Of a DNA stretch of 64,000 nt, positions 34,570-47,151 are shown piece after piece (position 1 is the first letter of the stretch; each line of letters opens with the position of its first letter). Below the pieces are notes generated by a model that was not told the DNA's origin, searched no databases, and saw nothing but the letters and a program-made list of their open reading frames with translations. Made by a program: the position numbers and the translations under genes. The stretch is from the NCBI RefSeq assembly GCF_005239225.2, contig NC_133287.1, forward strand, positions 14,985,493 through 15,049,492, read 5' to 3'. This stretch comes from Populus alba (Eukaryota > Streptophyta > Magnoliopsida > Malpighiales > Salicaceae).

Positions 34570-37285
34570 ATGTCTCAAAGGTTCGATCTTTAATCTCTAC
34601 AGTTTTTTTTTTTTTTTTTTAATTTAATTCAAATTTCAAATGGTTCGAGTATTTTTTTTTTTTTGGGTTTTATATGACGATTAACATTTTAATAGATTAA
34701 AGATTGAAACTTTGATTGTGGGCTATTTTTTTTTAAAAAAAGAAATTGATGTTTGGCTAATGAAATTGATGTGAATGGATGGGACAATCAAATGGTCTCT
34801 GACTTGGTGATTGAGGAGAATTTACTTATCGTTTTTTATGTTTGGATTAGTTGAATTGATGTGAATGGGAAACTTTGTTTATTGTGATTATGATGTAATC
34901 AAAGGGACATTAATTTGATAATTAATACTGTAAGAGATGAAGGAGAATTTATTTTTTCGTTGCGGAATATGTTGTTGTTGTTGTTGTTGTTCACTTTGAT
35001 GTATGCATTAGTTAATTGATATGAATAAGAAATCAAAGTGTTTACGGTGATTTTTCAACTCCCTTTGATTCTTGTGCGGGTTTCTTTTTGATGTATTTAG
35101 GAAACCTTGCAAGTATTTTGCTCAAGGAGCATGCTGGCGAGGGGATCATTGTAAGTTTGTGCACGAAAGGAAAGAGCCTCAACCTCTGTCAAGAAATGTA
35201 ATGATATTTTGTGTTTATTAGTTTTTTTATGATGATTTGTTTTGGTTGAGTCAGGATTTGATTAGTTCTCTTATTGTTTGTTGGTTTTATATTACTTATT
35301 TATCGATGCAGGTTTGTACTTTTTATCAAAAAGGAAATTGCACTTATGGAAGTCGATGCAAATATGAACATGTCAAAACTTCCTGGGTAGCTTCTGGTGG
35401 TGTTGCCGGGGCATCATCTTCATCGAGTCCTCATCAATCTGTAATCTTAAGTTCTGTTCCTGCAAGTGTTGGATCAAGTAGGGATGGCAAAAAAGAAGAT
35501 CGTCCTCTCTGTTCATTTGATGTTGCTGGTGATTGCCCCCATGGAGATAAATGTTCTTTTGTTCATGGTGATTTGTGCCCTACTTGTGGAAAACATTCCT
35601 TGCATCCCTTCCAGGCAGATGAGAGAGAGGAGCATTTGAAGTCATGTGAGAAGAACCAAAAGTTTCTTGTGGCAGTGAAACGAAGTGAAGAAATTGAGTG
35701 CAGTGTATGCTTGGATCGTGTACTTTCAAAGCCCACAGCAGCTGAACGAAAGTTTGCAGTCCTACCTGAATGTAATCATCCATTCTGCATATCTTGTATC
35801 AGAAATTGGCGTAATGGTTCCCCAGCCTCTGGGATGGCATTGAGAGCCTGCCCAATATGTCGTAAAACATCACACTTTGTCATCCCAAGTCTTATTTGGT
35901 ATTCCTCTAAAGAAGAAAAGCAAGAAATTATTGATACGTACAAGGCCAGGCTCAGGTGATCTTTTTGAAACTCTGTATATCTCTGCTTTTCTTGCAACCT
36001 GATTTGTTTGATCATCAATCTAATCTTGGATAGATTCAGAAATAATTTCAAACACATGCCTATTGTAGTTGGACACTTGTTAAGATATCCCTGTTCTACT
36101 TCTTGATGTAGTAGAAGAAGGAGATATAAAATTATCGGTTTAAGCATCGACAAGCAAGCTAGATACTGAATATGGACCTAAGAGAACTTGATATTCCTTA
36201 ATTTGTGCTGTAGATTTCTGTTGTGAAATAACTGCAAACCTGCAATTATATTCATTTTTTATTTTCTGTTTTTGCAGGCAAATAGATTGCAAGCACTTCA
36301 ACTTCGGGAATGGGAACTGCCCATTTGGCATCAATTGTTTTTACAAGGTAAGATTAGTCAATTTGAATATGCAATTTCAATTATATATTGCTTCTTTGTC
36401 TGTCGCACTGTTGGAGTATCATGTGAAGATTCTATTTTTTATCTCAAAATGTTTTTCACAGGCGCTCAATTTACCCACAGACATTTAGTGATAATTGAAG
36501 GCTACCAAAGCTATAAAGCTATGTTTTATTCTTAACTGCACTTACCTGGACCTTTTTTTGTCTGATCGTCTGAACATGTGTTGTTAGACAATAACTTCTC
36601 TACTCTTCACACCCCCATTGCCAATGTGCTAGCCTCATGCCTTCGCTGGCTGCCCTCTTTTGAAGCTGTAACTTTTTAAATTTGGGTGTATTGAATCTCT
36701 CTCTCTGGGACTTGAATGTCTCTTTTTCTGTCTGTAAATTTTCTCACATGCATGTATTTTTAGGATTGTTTTTTGGAGGCATAGTTGAATGTTGTGGCTC
36801 TTTTTCCACAAATGGTAAAAAAAGAAAAAAACAGATTTAAGAACCAGGAGATAAATCATTCTTTATCATTGGAAGAGTGCTTCCTTTATGTTCATTTATC
36901 ATTAGCTTATTACTCCTCCTAATGAATATCTTGTTGTGTTGTGTTCTAGCACACTGTCATGCCGGGCTCATATACATGGAAACATCACAAGCCCCCTCCA
37001 AGGAGGCCACCACCTCGTCGCAGATCCAATGCAGGGCATGTGGATTCATCATTTGATTATTTTGGGCCAACAATGGAAGATTTACTAGACATGTTTGATG
37101 ATGATTATCTTGATTATGATAATTACTGCGATCCCTTTCATGAAGAATATCAACTGGACATCTTTGATTATGAGGATTATTTCGATGAAGAACGGCTTTC
37201 TCCTTTTGACATGGCTTTATTACTTGCAGGGATGGATTGTGGAGGAGCAAGTGACATCTCTAGTGATGAGGATGATTTCTATTAA
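34570..37285 (+). CDS. MKRN: Makorin-type RING/CCCH zinc-finger E3 ubiquitin ligase
   Basis: Five exons (34570-34580, 35101-35197, 35312-35955, 36278-36347, 36950-37285) join in frame with GT/AG borders to 385 aa. Order of domains: CCCH finger 1 ([19 protein letters not shown], about residues 6-25), CCCH 2 (37-56), CCCH 3 (102-121), the makorin Cys-His segment ([13 protein letters not shown], 124-148), a C3HC4 RING (CSVCLDRV to ACPICR, 166-219), and a final CCCH 4 ([21 protein letters not shown], about 254-275). This is the full makorin architecture: an RNA-binding protein with E3 ligase activity. The tail (about 300-385) has a Pro/Arg patch, then a strongly acidic Asp/Tyr-rich segment. Exon 1 encodes only three residues plus two bases, so the start depends on that tiny exon (MSQ|R). 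A (GTT)n tract lies in intron 1 near 34972-34990. Confidence 0.92.
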
Positions 37286-38993
37286 TTTATATAGCTTTTT
37301 ATCCTTCGTTGCAAACAGTTTGAAAATGACATCACAAGTCATTTTGCTTTCTGGGATTTAGTATCCTTCTCCTCATAAGCAAAGCATCTTTTAGAAGATG
37401 AAGTTCGTGGTCTGTTAACTATATAAGGTTGTGTTGCAGGGGTTGTGTCAAGAACTGTATGTTCTGATTGCATTGTAGTAGTACGGCTGCCAGGATTTTG
37501 ATTGCCTCTATTTATATGTCACGGCAACATATTGGATAAAGATAGTAGGAATTTGCAATGTCATCGGTTTTTATTTTTGTTCTTATCAACACTGGTATTA
37601 TAATTTTAGGAGGTTCAATTTTCATGAAAAGTGTGTTTATTTTTCGCATTTTGATCATCATTCCACAAGAACATTTTTAAAAAAAAAAAGCTTATGTACA
37701 AGAAACCAGGATGAGGAGATTCTGACATGTTGAGTGAAAGGAAAACAGGCTGTGTTTTAAATTTAAATGTGATTATTTTTAGTTTGGTTTAATTTATATT
37801 AAAAAATAAAATTAAAATCAGTTTAAATTAATTGGTTTTTACTGGTTTTGGTGTAGTTTAATTTTTTAGGATAAAAATCAGTTCAAATTAGTTTGACTTA
37901 GTTTTTTTAGTTTAGTTTTTTTTTTTTCAATTTAATTTTGGTTTGATTTTTTTAAAATTTTAATTAGTTTAATTAGGTTATTTTTATGGTTTGGCTTTTT
38001 TATTATTATTTTTTTAATTTTCTTAATTTAATCTTACTCCTACTTTGATTCTTGAATATAACCCTCAGACAGGCCATTTGTTTTTCTGGAACAAAAATAC
38101 ACTCTCTTCTCCTTTTAGGTTATACTTGTAGACGTGACAACAGAAATTATAGCTTAGTCCCTATGAGCTAAAACCCTAATAAATTAGCCCTCATGATCAA
38201 TCTTAAGCTAATTCTTTACTTATTATTAATGGATCGATTCCTTGTTAAAAAGAAATTATCGAACATTAGCCTTTTTCATCTTCATTGATCAATTTAGATC
38301 TTGTTCATATCGTATGATTTCTTCTTTTCTTTACTCGATTTTTTTTTCCTATCAATATATTGGTTTATCCTTCTCTTAACAATATAATAAGGAATTATAA
38401 TGTGAAAGAGATTAAAGCTCTTTGACATTATCTTTAATTGAACCTATTATATATTAGGGTTTTGAAAACAGCTTTATTTTTCACTGTTTTTTAAAGTAGT
38501 TTTATATGAAAAATATTAAATTTATAATTTTTAGGTAGTGATTTTTATGTGTTGAAATAAAAAATAATAAAATTATAAAGAATATCATTTAAATATATTT
38601 TTAATTAAAAAACACTTTTAGAAAAACACAAAAAAAAGGTGACGGTTCACCACGAACCAATGGAAGGACAAAACTATAATTTAATGTGAAGACATAAGGA
38701 TTGAAATATAGAGTTTGTTGAACTAGAGGGACTAGATTATTAATTTTTTTAAAAAAAGCACCATGATCTAAGTAACAACTAGCGACAAGAGACCCACTTG
38801 ATTAAAAAGAGATTCTTAAAATATCTCTAGCACAACACAACTCCTTCTCCTAGTCATCCTCTACAATATAAAAATAAAAATATATCCATTAACTGTTCCC
38901 AACTTCGAATCCATCACCTCTCTTCTCTCTCATTCTCTGAAGCGAGAGTAACGAACGAATCTGCATCCATTGCTGTAAGAGAGGAAGGATAAG
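37286..38993. other. Makorin 3' UTR and AT-rich spacer
   Basis: The 3' UTR probably extends to about 37600. The stretch 37740-38030 is low-complexity with recurrent GTTTAATTT/GTTTGGTTT words. The segment 38455-38640 is weakly similar to element S. No gene is seen before the CLPTM1 start. Confidence 0.5.
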
Positions 38994-41900
38994 ATGGCGC
39001 CACCTGCAGTACCAGGAGGAGGTGCTGTTGCTGCTGGAGGAGGGCAACAGGGACAGGGACAGCAACGACAGCAGCAAGGAGGGATGGGGCAAACAATAAC
39101 AGGGATAATAAGGATGGCTGTTTTTTGGTACTTCATATCTAAATTCATCTCTCCCAAAAAAGCCCCCACGGACCCCTCCATCCTCATCTCCAATCTCTTC
39201 CAAAAAGGAGATTCTTTGGTATGTTTTAAGGGTTTTTTTTATTATTGCTGTTTTGCGATCTGACTTTTCTTTTTTTACTCTGATTTTTCTCTTTTTTTGA
39301 AAAAGTTTTGATCTTTGTTGCTGGGTTGATCATGGATTGGTGTTTTTTGCTACTGGTGTTATTGGGTTGTTGTTAAATTTGTAAAGACAGATCAAACTTT
39401 AGAGATCACCACCTGAGGAAGTTGTTTTGAACATGCTATTTATATTTTTAAGCATGTGTATTATGAGAAGACTGATTCTGTTTGAGAATTCGTGAGTAAG
39501 GTCACAGTTTTGGAATTTTATGCATCATGACCTTGTGACGTGGAATTTACCTTTACATGGTCATCACTGACAGTGTAAGCTATGAAGTAGGATTTAGAAG
39601 CATTTGCAAGCCGGTGCCTCGTAATGGTTCGAAGTGGTAGTGACTACTGCTAGCGTGCAGTCCTGTGTGCTCGGGTTCTCACAGTTTTATTTGCAAAATT
39701 CTATCATGTAGTCATATATGATGAGTTGATTTGGTGAATAGATACTGCTGAATAAGGGGCATAGGCATACCTAGAATTAGGTAGGAATGAAAAAGAGAGG
39801 GCCCCGGCCAGTAGAATGAGAAAAGCCTCCGAGTGAGTCCATTTAAAAGGTGAGGAGTTATACTTTTCAATGGCAAGCAGAAGCGGCCACACCACACTCA
39901 ATTGAACTCAAGTGTTTATGCCTATATAGTGGCATAAAAGGGAGGGACGTACTTACTCTATAGACAATTCTACTAGAGAGCAAGAAGCTATCAAGCAGTT
40001 AGAAGGCTTCTTGGACCACCTGCCCTGCTGACCTACTTCCAATTTGAAGAATTGAATCTCGGATCAAAGGAGATTAGGTTATGTCAAGTAGCGTTGAAGA
40101 GGTAGCTAGATTAAAATGCTACTTCAGGATCTTAGGAGTCAGAAAGTGTAGCGCTAGAGCCGTATGACTGTTCCTGACACAAAACAGGAGGTCAATCTTT
40201 TCCCGTCGAGGCAGTCCTCTATTTTCAGTGATGTATGACAAAAGGTCTTGAATATCTAAGTTCTAGTTTTTCAGCATGCTGTTTTTCAATATAATGAAAG
40301 ACTGGTTCTTTAGCCTGGTTCAGTTAACCACATTTGGTTTTCTTTTGGAACGTTTTAATTGGGGCCTGGATTTTCAACTTGGGAACCTTATGCTTGTTTT
40401 CCTTGTATTCTTTTAAATTTTGGATTCTATGTTAACACCTGGTCATTAGTCCCTGCTATAAGCGGTGAAGTGGGAGATAGGAGTGTTTGCTAGCCGAGTT
40501 TCCTTCCAACGCTTTAAGCATGATACTGATTACAAAGATAATAAAAATTGTGTAGTGAATCAGCAGTCTAGTACTTCTTATACAAGGATAACGTGTAATT
40601 GGCTATGGTATGTTGCTGGAAAGCAGCAAATTATTCACATTTAAAATATGTAAGAAATTCATCTGAATGTTGTAATTTTGGTAAAATCAACCCAAGAAGG
40701 CTTCTAACTTTTCATCTTCTTACAGACATCAGAAAAGACATGGATATATGTAGCTAATGATTTAGAATGAAGCATCACAAGATAAAATATAATAAAGATT
40801 CACATGTTTAAAAATATTGGATTTAATAACTCTTTTGAATTGCCTTTTTCCTTGTCATATATATTTTAATGATGCTGACAATTTCCTTTTGCTTGTGATC
40901 TTTTTTGTTAGCAGTTTTATTCTAATTGAACTTCATCTGCTTTCAGGATATGTGGTTCTATCTCTCTGAGCAGGAAAGGTTTAATGACTTCAATAATGAA
41001 GGTGCGCTTATTTGGCATGAAACAAATATACCTTATGCCATTTGGGGACCAGAGAGCACAAGGTCTCTTTCTTTGAAATACTATCCATCTGAGGTACCAC
41101 AGGCTGCAAGCACACAATCCAACTTCTTATGTCCTATTTTCAAGCAAAATTCATTACGATTATATTCTGAAAGACAGTATTAAGTCAGTTATATTCCTTT
41201 TCCCCTATAAACTACCAATAAACATGAAGGCATTTTTCTCTCCCAGGCATTGAAGCACAATGGCACTCTTTATGCACATGCTTTCTTTGCACGTTCTGGA
41301 TATCCACCAGACCCAAGTGATCCTGAGTACCAGCCTCTTGCTGCTTTTGGAAGGACACACCGTAAGATTTTGTCCATGCACATCAGATTTATCTTTCTTT
41401 TCATTATTTGATGACATCTTGGTTGATACAAATCCTGATGTTAGTATCTCTTCCTTTTCAACAATTCCAGCTGTTGTTGCATATTTGCCCAAGTCAAAAA
41501 CAGATAAAAGGAAGAGCCTGTTGGGTGATTCCAAAGACTCCGAGGGTGAAGTGGTTTCTCAGGTCTCTTCTTGGCTATTTGTCATTTGTAAAGTTACTTG
41601 AAGATGAATTTTTCATTGATGAGTTCTATCAAAAGAATTTCAATATTTCTTATTGTTAATGTTATTTGATATGCATGAATATGATAACTGTTTTAGCAAT
41701 CTTACCTGCTGAATCCTTTGAAAAACCAAGTCTTGTCCTAGATTTGGGGGGCACCATTGTTTTCCGTTCAGACTTCAATCCTGAATGGTTCTCAGAATTT
41801 TGGTATCTTAGCATTCAGAAACTTGCTGTTTCCATCATTTGCCTTTCTTCTTTGTGACACTTTTTCTCATTGTATTGTCCTGCATTTACAGTCTTAATAC

Positions 41901-44900
41901 AAATTTATGTTAATTGCTTCAGGTGGTTGATGATAGTCAAGCTGATTCTAAAGATGATGGCCCTGTAGAATGGATTTCATATTGGAAACCTAATGTTACA
42001 ATTAATCTGGTTGATGATTTCACAAAGTATGTTTCCTCTCATTGTCAAGGTTCTATAAGATTTTGCTTCTATCAGCAAAAACAAATAAGTTGAAAATAGG
42101 AACTTACTGATCATCTCATCTGATATGGTTTGGAGGACTAAAATGCAGATGGGGATTTTCTTTTACTTTTTTTCATTTTAGTTATAATCCTTTTATCATT
42201 GAGAATATAAAAGCCTGTATATGCTAATACATGCATTTCTTTTTCTAATGATGGTTATGCTCTGCTTTGCTGGTAATTATGCTAATTTTTTGTCCCTTTT
42301 TTTCCTGTGCAGATACCCCCATAATGCTGTACCGCCAAATATTGCTCCTTGTATCCTTACATTCTTGTATTTCTTCAAGTATAAATTTATTTATATGATT
42401 TCTTTTTCCATTTCCTAGAGATTTTGAAAGAAGTTTGTTGGGTACCATTCTGAAATGGTTCAAACACCTAACCTGGCAAAGTTGAGCCCCCTCCATTGTC
42501 AATTCTACACCTAGAAACTTTTCCCACTAGGAGCTGTAGAGAAATTTACCAACAGGAGGAATAAAAGCGACAATTTTCTAATGTCAATGGACAGCCACAT
42601 TGCTGTCATTGTGGCAAGTGTTTAATTTGACTGCGATACAATTAATTATATCTCTATGTTTACATGCAAACATAAATGAGTCGTTATACAATTACACACT
42701 ATCTAGTGCACTGGCACTTTACTGTAGATGACATAGATGTATAAGAATACCAAAGAGGTAGGCTTGCAAAAAATTTAGTGATGTGCTTCTTATGTGGCTC
42801 TGAAGCTTGCTACAGTATGTGTCAAAATAGAAATTATCAAGTTGTCATTTTGGCTTTGAGTTCTTGACTTCAGATTTGCAGACTTGAATGTTGAGCCTAC
42901 TTCAGGGAATTACTTCCCCACCATATTCTTCAATGAATTCTGGCTGCTGCGAGATAAATTGATCGCACTTAATGAGACAGTGACAGAATTGACACTTAAT
43001 TTGGAGGTGGGTCCAATAAGCATGACAAAATGGCAGCTATTCATGCAGATTGATCAGTCATTCCAGGTTCATCGTAGTTATGGAAGCATGCTTGAAGGCG
43101 AGGCTGATGAACTGAAGGTACCACTTATCTATATTCAAATCATAGTATGAAATTGGGTGGCTGGAGAGTCTAGATTTAGTTGTGAATGTGATACATAACT
43201 TAAACCTTTTAATTCAAAGTCCACTTAGTTACATATACTCTCACTTTCATTTTCACTTCAAATTGTCTTAGATTAGAGACATTAACTTGGAGTTGCTGAA
43301 TTGTGAAATAACTCCATTGTTTAGTTCAAGTTGGTTTCTAACTAGTGGACTTGGATACCTGAGCCATGATAATACATAAATTACTTTATAATCTTTTCTT
43401 AGATGGATAAAAGCATAATTAATTGCTCCCTGAAGCTATACCCTAGGTTCAGAAGCTAACTTCTTCTGCTGATTGTTTCCTTGCTACTCTTTAAAGCCAA
43501 ATGAAAGTTAGGAATTATCTGTGTTTTCTTGTTTTCCATGTACTGATTAGTTGATAATCTTTTCAGAGGGTGTTCTTGGAAGGAAATCCTTACCTCCTGG
43601 TGATTACCATGGTTGTTTCAATGCTTCATTCAGTGTTTGACTTCTTGGCGTTCAAGAATGGTGAATTATGTCCTACTACAATAAGATTCCTATTTAACTT
43701 TAGGATTTGTTGTCTCTGCTGATGCTTTTTGTAGGATGTATATGGAGCTTAACTTCTCCTTTTTTTTTTCTCTGCAGATATCCAATTTTGGAACAAAAAT
43801 AAGTCTATGGAAGGGCTGTCTGCAAAGTCTGTTGTTGTGAGCTTTATTTCTCAGCTCATTGTCTTTCTTTATCTGCTTGACAATGACACTTCATGGATGA
43901 TTCTCGCAAGTTCTGGAGTTGGCTGCTGCATTGAGTTTTGGAAGATAGGGAAAGCCATGCACATAGAGGTATCATTCCTGCTCATATTTACTGAGATTTG
44001 TTAGTCCTTCTGTGTGGATGTAACTCCACACAGCTGGCAAAGATTTAATGTCGTTGCTATTTTTTTGTAGACAAAAAAAATAGTAGGTTTTCACACGTAA
44101 ATATATTTTTACACTGTGGCTTATTAATGTTGCATTTGTTACATCTCTCGTTATGACATCTATATCCTTCATTCACAGCATTAACATTAGTGCATACGTT
44201 TTTGCTTCTATCTTTATCTGCTCGCATGTCCCTGTAGCACACTATGAGCAAATTCTCTTTACTCGTCTTCTGATTTTTGAATTCTGCATGTTTTACATTT
44301 GCTGATATTGCATCCATTCCTTCAGCTAGTTGTATAAATGTTTGCTAATATTATTTTCATGAATTGTTCTCTTGTCTCCAGATCGATAGAAGTGGAAGAA
44401 TACCTATGTTAAGGTTCCGAGATCGCGAGTCATATGCAGGGAATAAGACAAAGGAATATGATGACCTTGCAATGAAGTATTTGTCCTATGTGCTGTTCCT
44501 CCTTGTTGCATGCTCTTCTGTTTACTCACTAATGTATGAGCGCCACAAGAGCTGGTATTCATGGATTCTCTCTTCACTCACAAGCTGTGTTTACATGTTT
44601 GGTAAGCCACCGTTTCCTTCCATCCCTTCACTTATTCTGTATTTTTTCTTAAAACCTTCTCAACAAATTGAGAGTTTTTGTTATATGGAGCAGAAATTTG
44701 AATTATGTTTTTTTCTATAATTAATTTGTTATTACAGGTTTCATCATGATGTGCCCTCAGTTGTTTATAAATTACAAGCTGCAGTCTGTGGCACATCTTC
44801 CATGGAGGCAGATGACATACAAGTTCCTTAACACCATCATTGACGATCTCTTTGCATTTGTCATCAAAATGCCAACATTGCATCGGCTTTCTGTCTTCCG

Positions 44901-45148
44901 TGATGGTGAGATATAGTCAACATTCCATGGTCATGACAGTCATATGTAAGATGGTCCAATTGTGCACTGCTGACAATATTAGTTTTGTTTACGTTGCAGA
45001 TCTTATATTTCTGATATACATATACCAGAGGTGGGTTTATCCGGTGGACAAATCACGTGTTAATGAATTTGGTTTTGGTGGTGAAGATGATCAGGCATCG
45101 GCTGGTGAAGTAACTGCTGCAAATGAGGAAGAGAAGAAAACTAACTGA
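38994..45148 (+). CDS. CLPTM1-family transmembrane protein
   Basis: Twelve exons: 38994-39218, 40947-41093, 41247-41361, 41471-41562, 41923-42026, 42313-42350, 42882-43117, 43567-43660, 43778-43968, 44382-44601, 44738-44905, 45000-45148. They join in frame to 592 aa, the usual length. The N terminus is Gly/Gln-rich, then a first membrane segment (RMAVFWYFISKF). A large lumenal/extracellular domain follows, with conserved blocks DMWFYLSE, GPVEWISYWKPN and NYFPTIFFNEFW. Several C-terminal membrane helices begin at about residue 328 (YLLVITMVVSMLHSVFDFLAF), and the tail is acidic/hydrophilic (GEDDQ..EEEKKTN). The family includes human CLPTM1 and CLPTM1L, ER/plasma-membrane proteins linked to receptor trafficking and lipid scrambling; the plant role is unknown. 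The neighbouring SLG1-like gene matches the order recalled for At5g08490/At5g08500. Exon 6 is only 38 bases. Confidence 0.93.
39580..40250. other. Compositionally distinct block in CLPTM1 intron 1 (possible organelle DNA)
   Basis: Within the 1.7-kb first intron, about 39580-40250 is clearly richer in G+C and more complex than the T-rich intron flanks. Examples are GAGAGGGCCCCGGCCAGTAG and TCCCGTCGAGGCAGTCCTC. It reads like plant mitochondrial intergenic DNA. No gene of organelle origin is recognised in it, so the origin is inference from composition only. Confidence 0.35.
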
Positions 45149-45747
45149 ACTGTTGTCAAATCCTTCGAAACTATAGCACATAGCTAAAGTTCAGATAGGA
45201 TGTTTTGAACCTTTGTTTTCATTTCATTAATTATCATATAATGTTTATCCAGAGATTTTGTTCGTATTTGATTGCAAAAGTGATTTTGAGACCCCTTCCT
45301 GGGTTATGTTCTGCCGGTTCCCACATATTGCTCTGTGTTCGTAGATTTGGAGTTACCTGCAACAAATGAACCTTCAGACAGGTAAATTACTGCACGGTTG
45401 GCTAATGCATGAAAGAAGAAATAGCCTGCTGACCACATAAAACGAAATATGCAACCATCCATTGCCGCAAAAAAACCCCATAAAAAGAGTCTTCCAGTAA
45501 CTGATGAAAAGCACCCCACATCCTCTCTTTTTTGGCACGTATTTCCTATCCCTGGGTGATAAAACAGTCTATTCTTTGCAAGTTGTGTATTCACAAGAGA
45601 GAAACATGAAAATGCCTCAAAAGTTTCTCGGTGCTTTGTGATTAAGAGTTCACACCACTGCTCTATTTCTATAGCCGTTTCTTCCAAGTCTCACCTTGGA
45701 ACTTCAGGCATTGCTAGTGCCATCTGACTGGTTTCGAGTGTACTTCT
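45149..45747. other. 3' regions of convergent genes
   Basis: CLPTM1 3' UTR followed by DNA downstream of the minus-strand coiled-coil fragment. An open frame at 45304-45687 on the minus strand could be UTR or a further exon; nothing in it is recognisable. Confidence 0.4.
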
Positions 45748-46231
45748 TCACAAGGCTGGCTCGTCGAGCAACAAGCTCTCTATTTCAAGCTTCCTGCGCT
45801 TCATTGCAGTCAGCTTCTCAGCATGTTCTTCAATCAAGGCATCCCTCTCACCCAAATGCATAGCAATGTTGTAGTGTATAGGTTTTATTAGAAGTCCATA
45901 ACATGCACGCAGCAGCATCAAGTAGCCAACATCAGTTTTCAGGTGTACAATCATTTCTATGATAGGCAAAATTATATCCAGTTAATAGCAGTACCTCTTC
46001 CTTGTTCTGTTCATGATGCATTTGGGTTCTCAGCCTCACAATACGGTTTTCTTCCTCTGTCTTCCGCAGCTTCTCATTCACTATCCCAGAAAATTCTTCA
46101 AGTTGTTCTTCGACAACCTTGTTCTTCAAGTATAAGAGTTGCTGGTTGTCCTCAGCCATTTGCCTGATTTGGTTCACAACCATCAATCCTTTCCATTTTC
46201 CGAACACTTCACCAGCAGAAGATGTATTCAT
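45748..46231 (-). CDS. Unidentified coiled-coil protein, two coding segments
   Basis: Two coding-like segments on the minus strand. Segment 1 starts at an ATG at 46231 and runs to about 46000. It is a charged helix with QIRQMAEDNQQLLYLKNKVV and QLEEFSGIVNEKL. Segment 2 (about 45962-45748) contains HLKTDVGYLMLLRACYG and ends with EHAEKLTAMKRRKLEIESLL before a stop. A GAG|GTACTG donor and an ATCATAG acceptor lie between them, but they would bound only 38 bases, shorter than plant introns normally are, and they break the frame. Either the gene is broken, the splice sites differ, or segment 2 belongs to another transcript. I do not recognise the family. It may continue upstream into the fragments at 46620-47100. 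Confidence 0.45.
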
Positions 46232-46334
46232 CTCCGTCTCACCATGGTATTATCATTGGAAGGCAAGTTATTAAACTTCTATCCCTCCCCACTCCACAGC
46301 ACCCTCTATCAGTAACACCAAACCCTGCAATTTT

Positions 46335-46437
46335 ATTTTATTTTGTTGAAATACATAGATTGTAGTGTATAGCATTAATATGTAATTAATAACGCGGTGT
46401 ATATATTTTTATTAAAATACATTTAACTAATAAAAAT
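46335..46437 (+). repeat. ~100-bp direct repeat, left copy
   Basis: Shares TTGAAATACATAGATTGTA, AGCATTAATATGTAATTAAT and GCGGTGTATATATTTTTAT with 47804-47905, differing at only a few positions. The two copies flank about 1.37 kb holding coding fragments and a copia 5' end. Confidence 0.85.
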
Positions 46438-46617
46438 TAAGTTAATGTTCTTTGATGTATAATATACTTACATAAACATTGAAGGTCCTTACCATAAGAT
46501 TCAGGATTTTTTATTATTTGAGTGAATGCTCCAAAAGCATTGCCATACACAAAAATTGTGTTGGTTGGATTATTCTAGCCCTGGCCCAACCCCTAATAGC
46601 ATTCTTTTGCTTGACTT

Positions 46618-47100
46618 CAACAAGAAATGAATAAATTATCATACCAATATTTGTGAAATGTTGTTGCTTGTGAGAAGATGAGCCAAGTTTTTGGGGCTGT
46701 AAGCCTGCAAGTGTATATAACTGGTAGAGTGTATAAGAGGCGAGAGGTAATTATTGATATAGTCATCGCTACCATGGCTGGTGACTTTGCCAAGAACTGC
46801 TTCAATTGCTTGCCATACATTATCCTCTTCGATTGGCTCAAGGCACTCTCCAGATTTTGCACATGTTGGCTTAAGGTATACCTATCTCCTTGTACCATTT
46901 TAGGAAGGCAAGACTTTATAAGATTAGTTAGGTAAATATTAATTACCAGAGGTTTTTGCATGACTCATCAAGAATCCCTTCTGCTGCTGAAACACAATTT
47001 ACTTCCCTCAGAACGCTTTCTGCTGTTGAGAAAGTGACTGCGGGGGCCGGAAGAGGAGGCAGGCCAAGCAACTCCCCTGCAAAATCTACGAGAGAAGAAG
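46618..47100 (-). pseudogene. Two unidentified exon-like coding fragments
   Basis: On the minus strand a fragment at about 47085-46950 reads ELLGLPPLPAPAVTFSTAES and ends in NL before a GTAATT donor. It is preceded by a TTTTGCAG acceptor-like site. A second fragment at about 46877-46640 reads PTCAKSGECLEPIEEDNVWQ and DDYINNYLSPLIHST, and stops at a TGA. Together they look like two consecutive exons of a real protein, with conserved-looking Pro, Trp and acidic residues, but I recognise no family. No start codon or upstream exon is found before the copia LTR at 47152. They may be the upstream exons of the coiled-coil gene at 45748-46231, or a relic. Confidence 0.4.
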
Positions 47101-47151
47101 CAATATTTCACGTGCATGGCAGCGTATAGGGCAATATCAAAGTGTACATGG

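Noticed and set aside
39704..39901. Short minus-strand frames in CLPTM1 intron 1
   Set aside because: They lie in the organelle-like block and show no recognised organelle protein.
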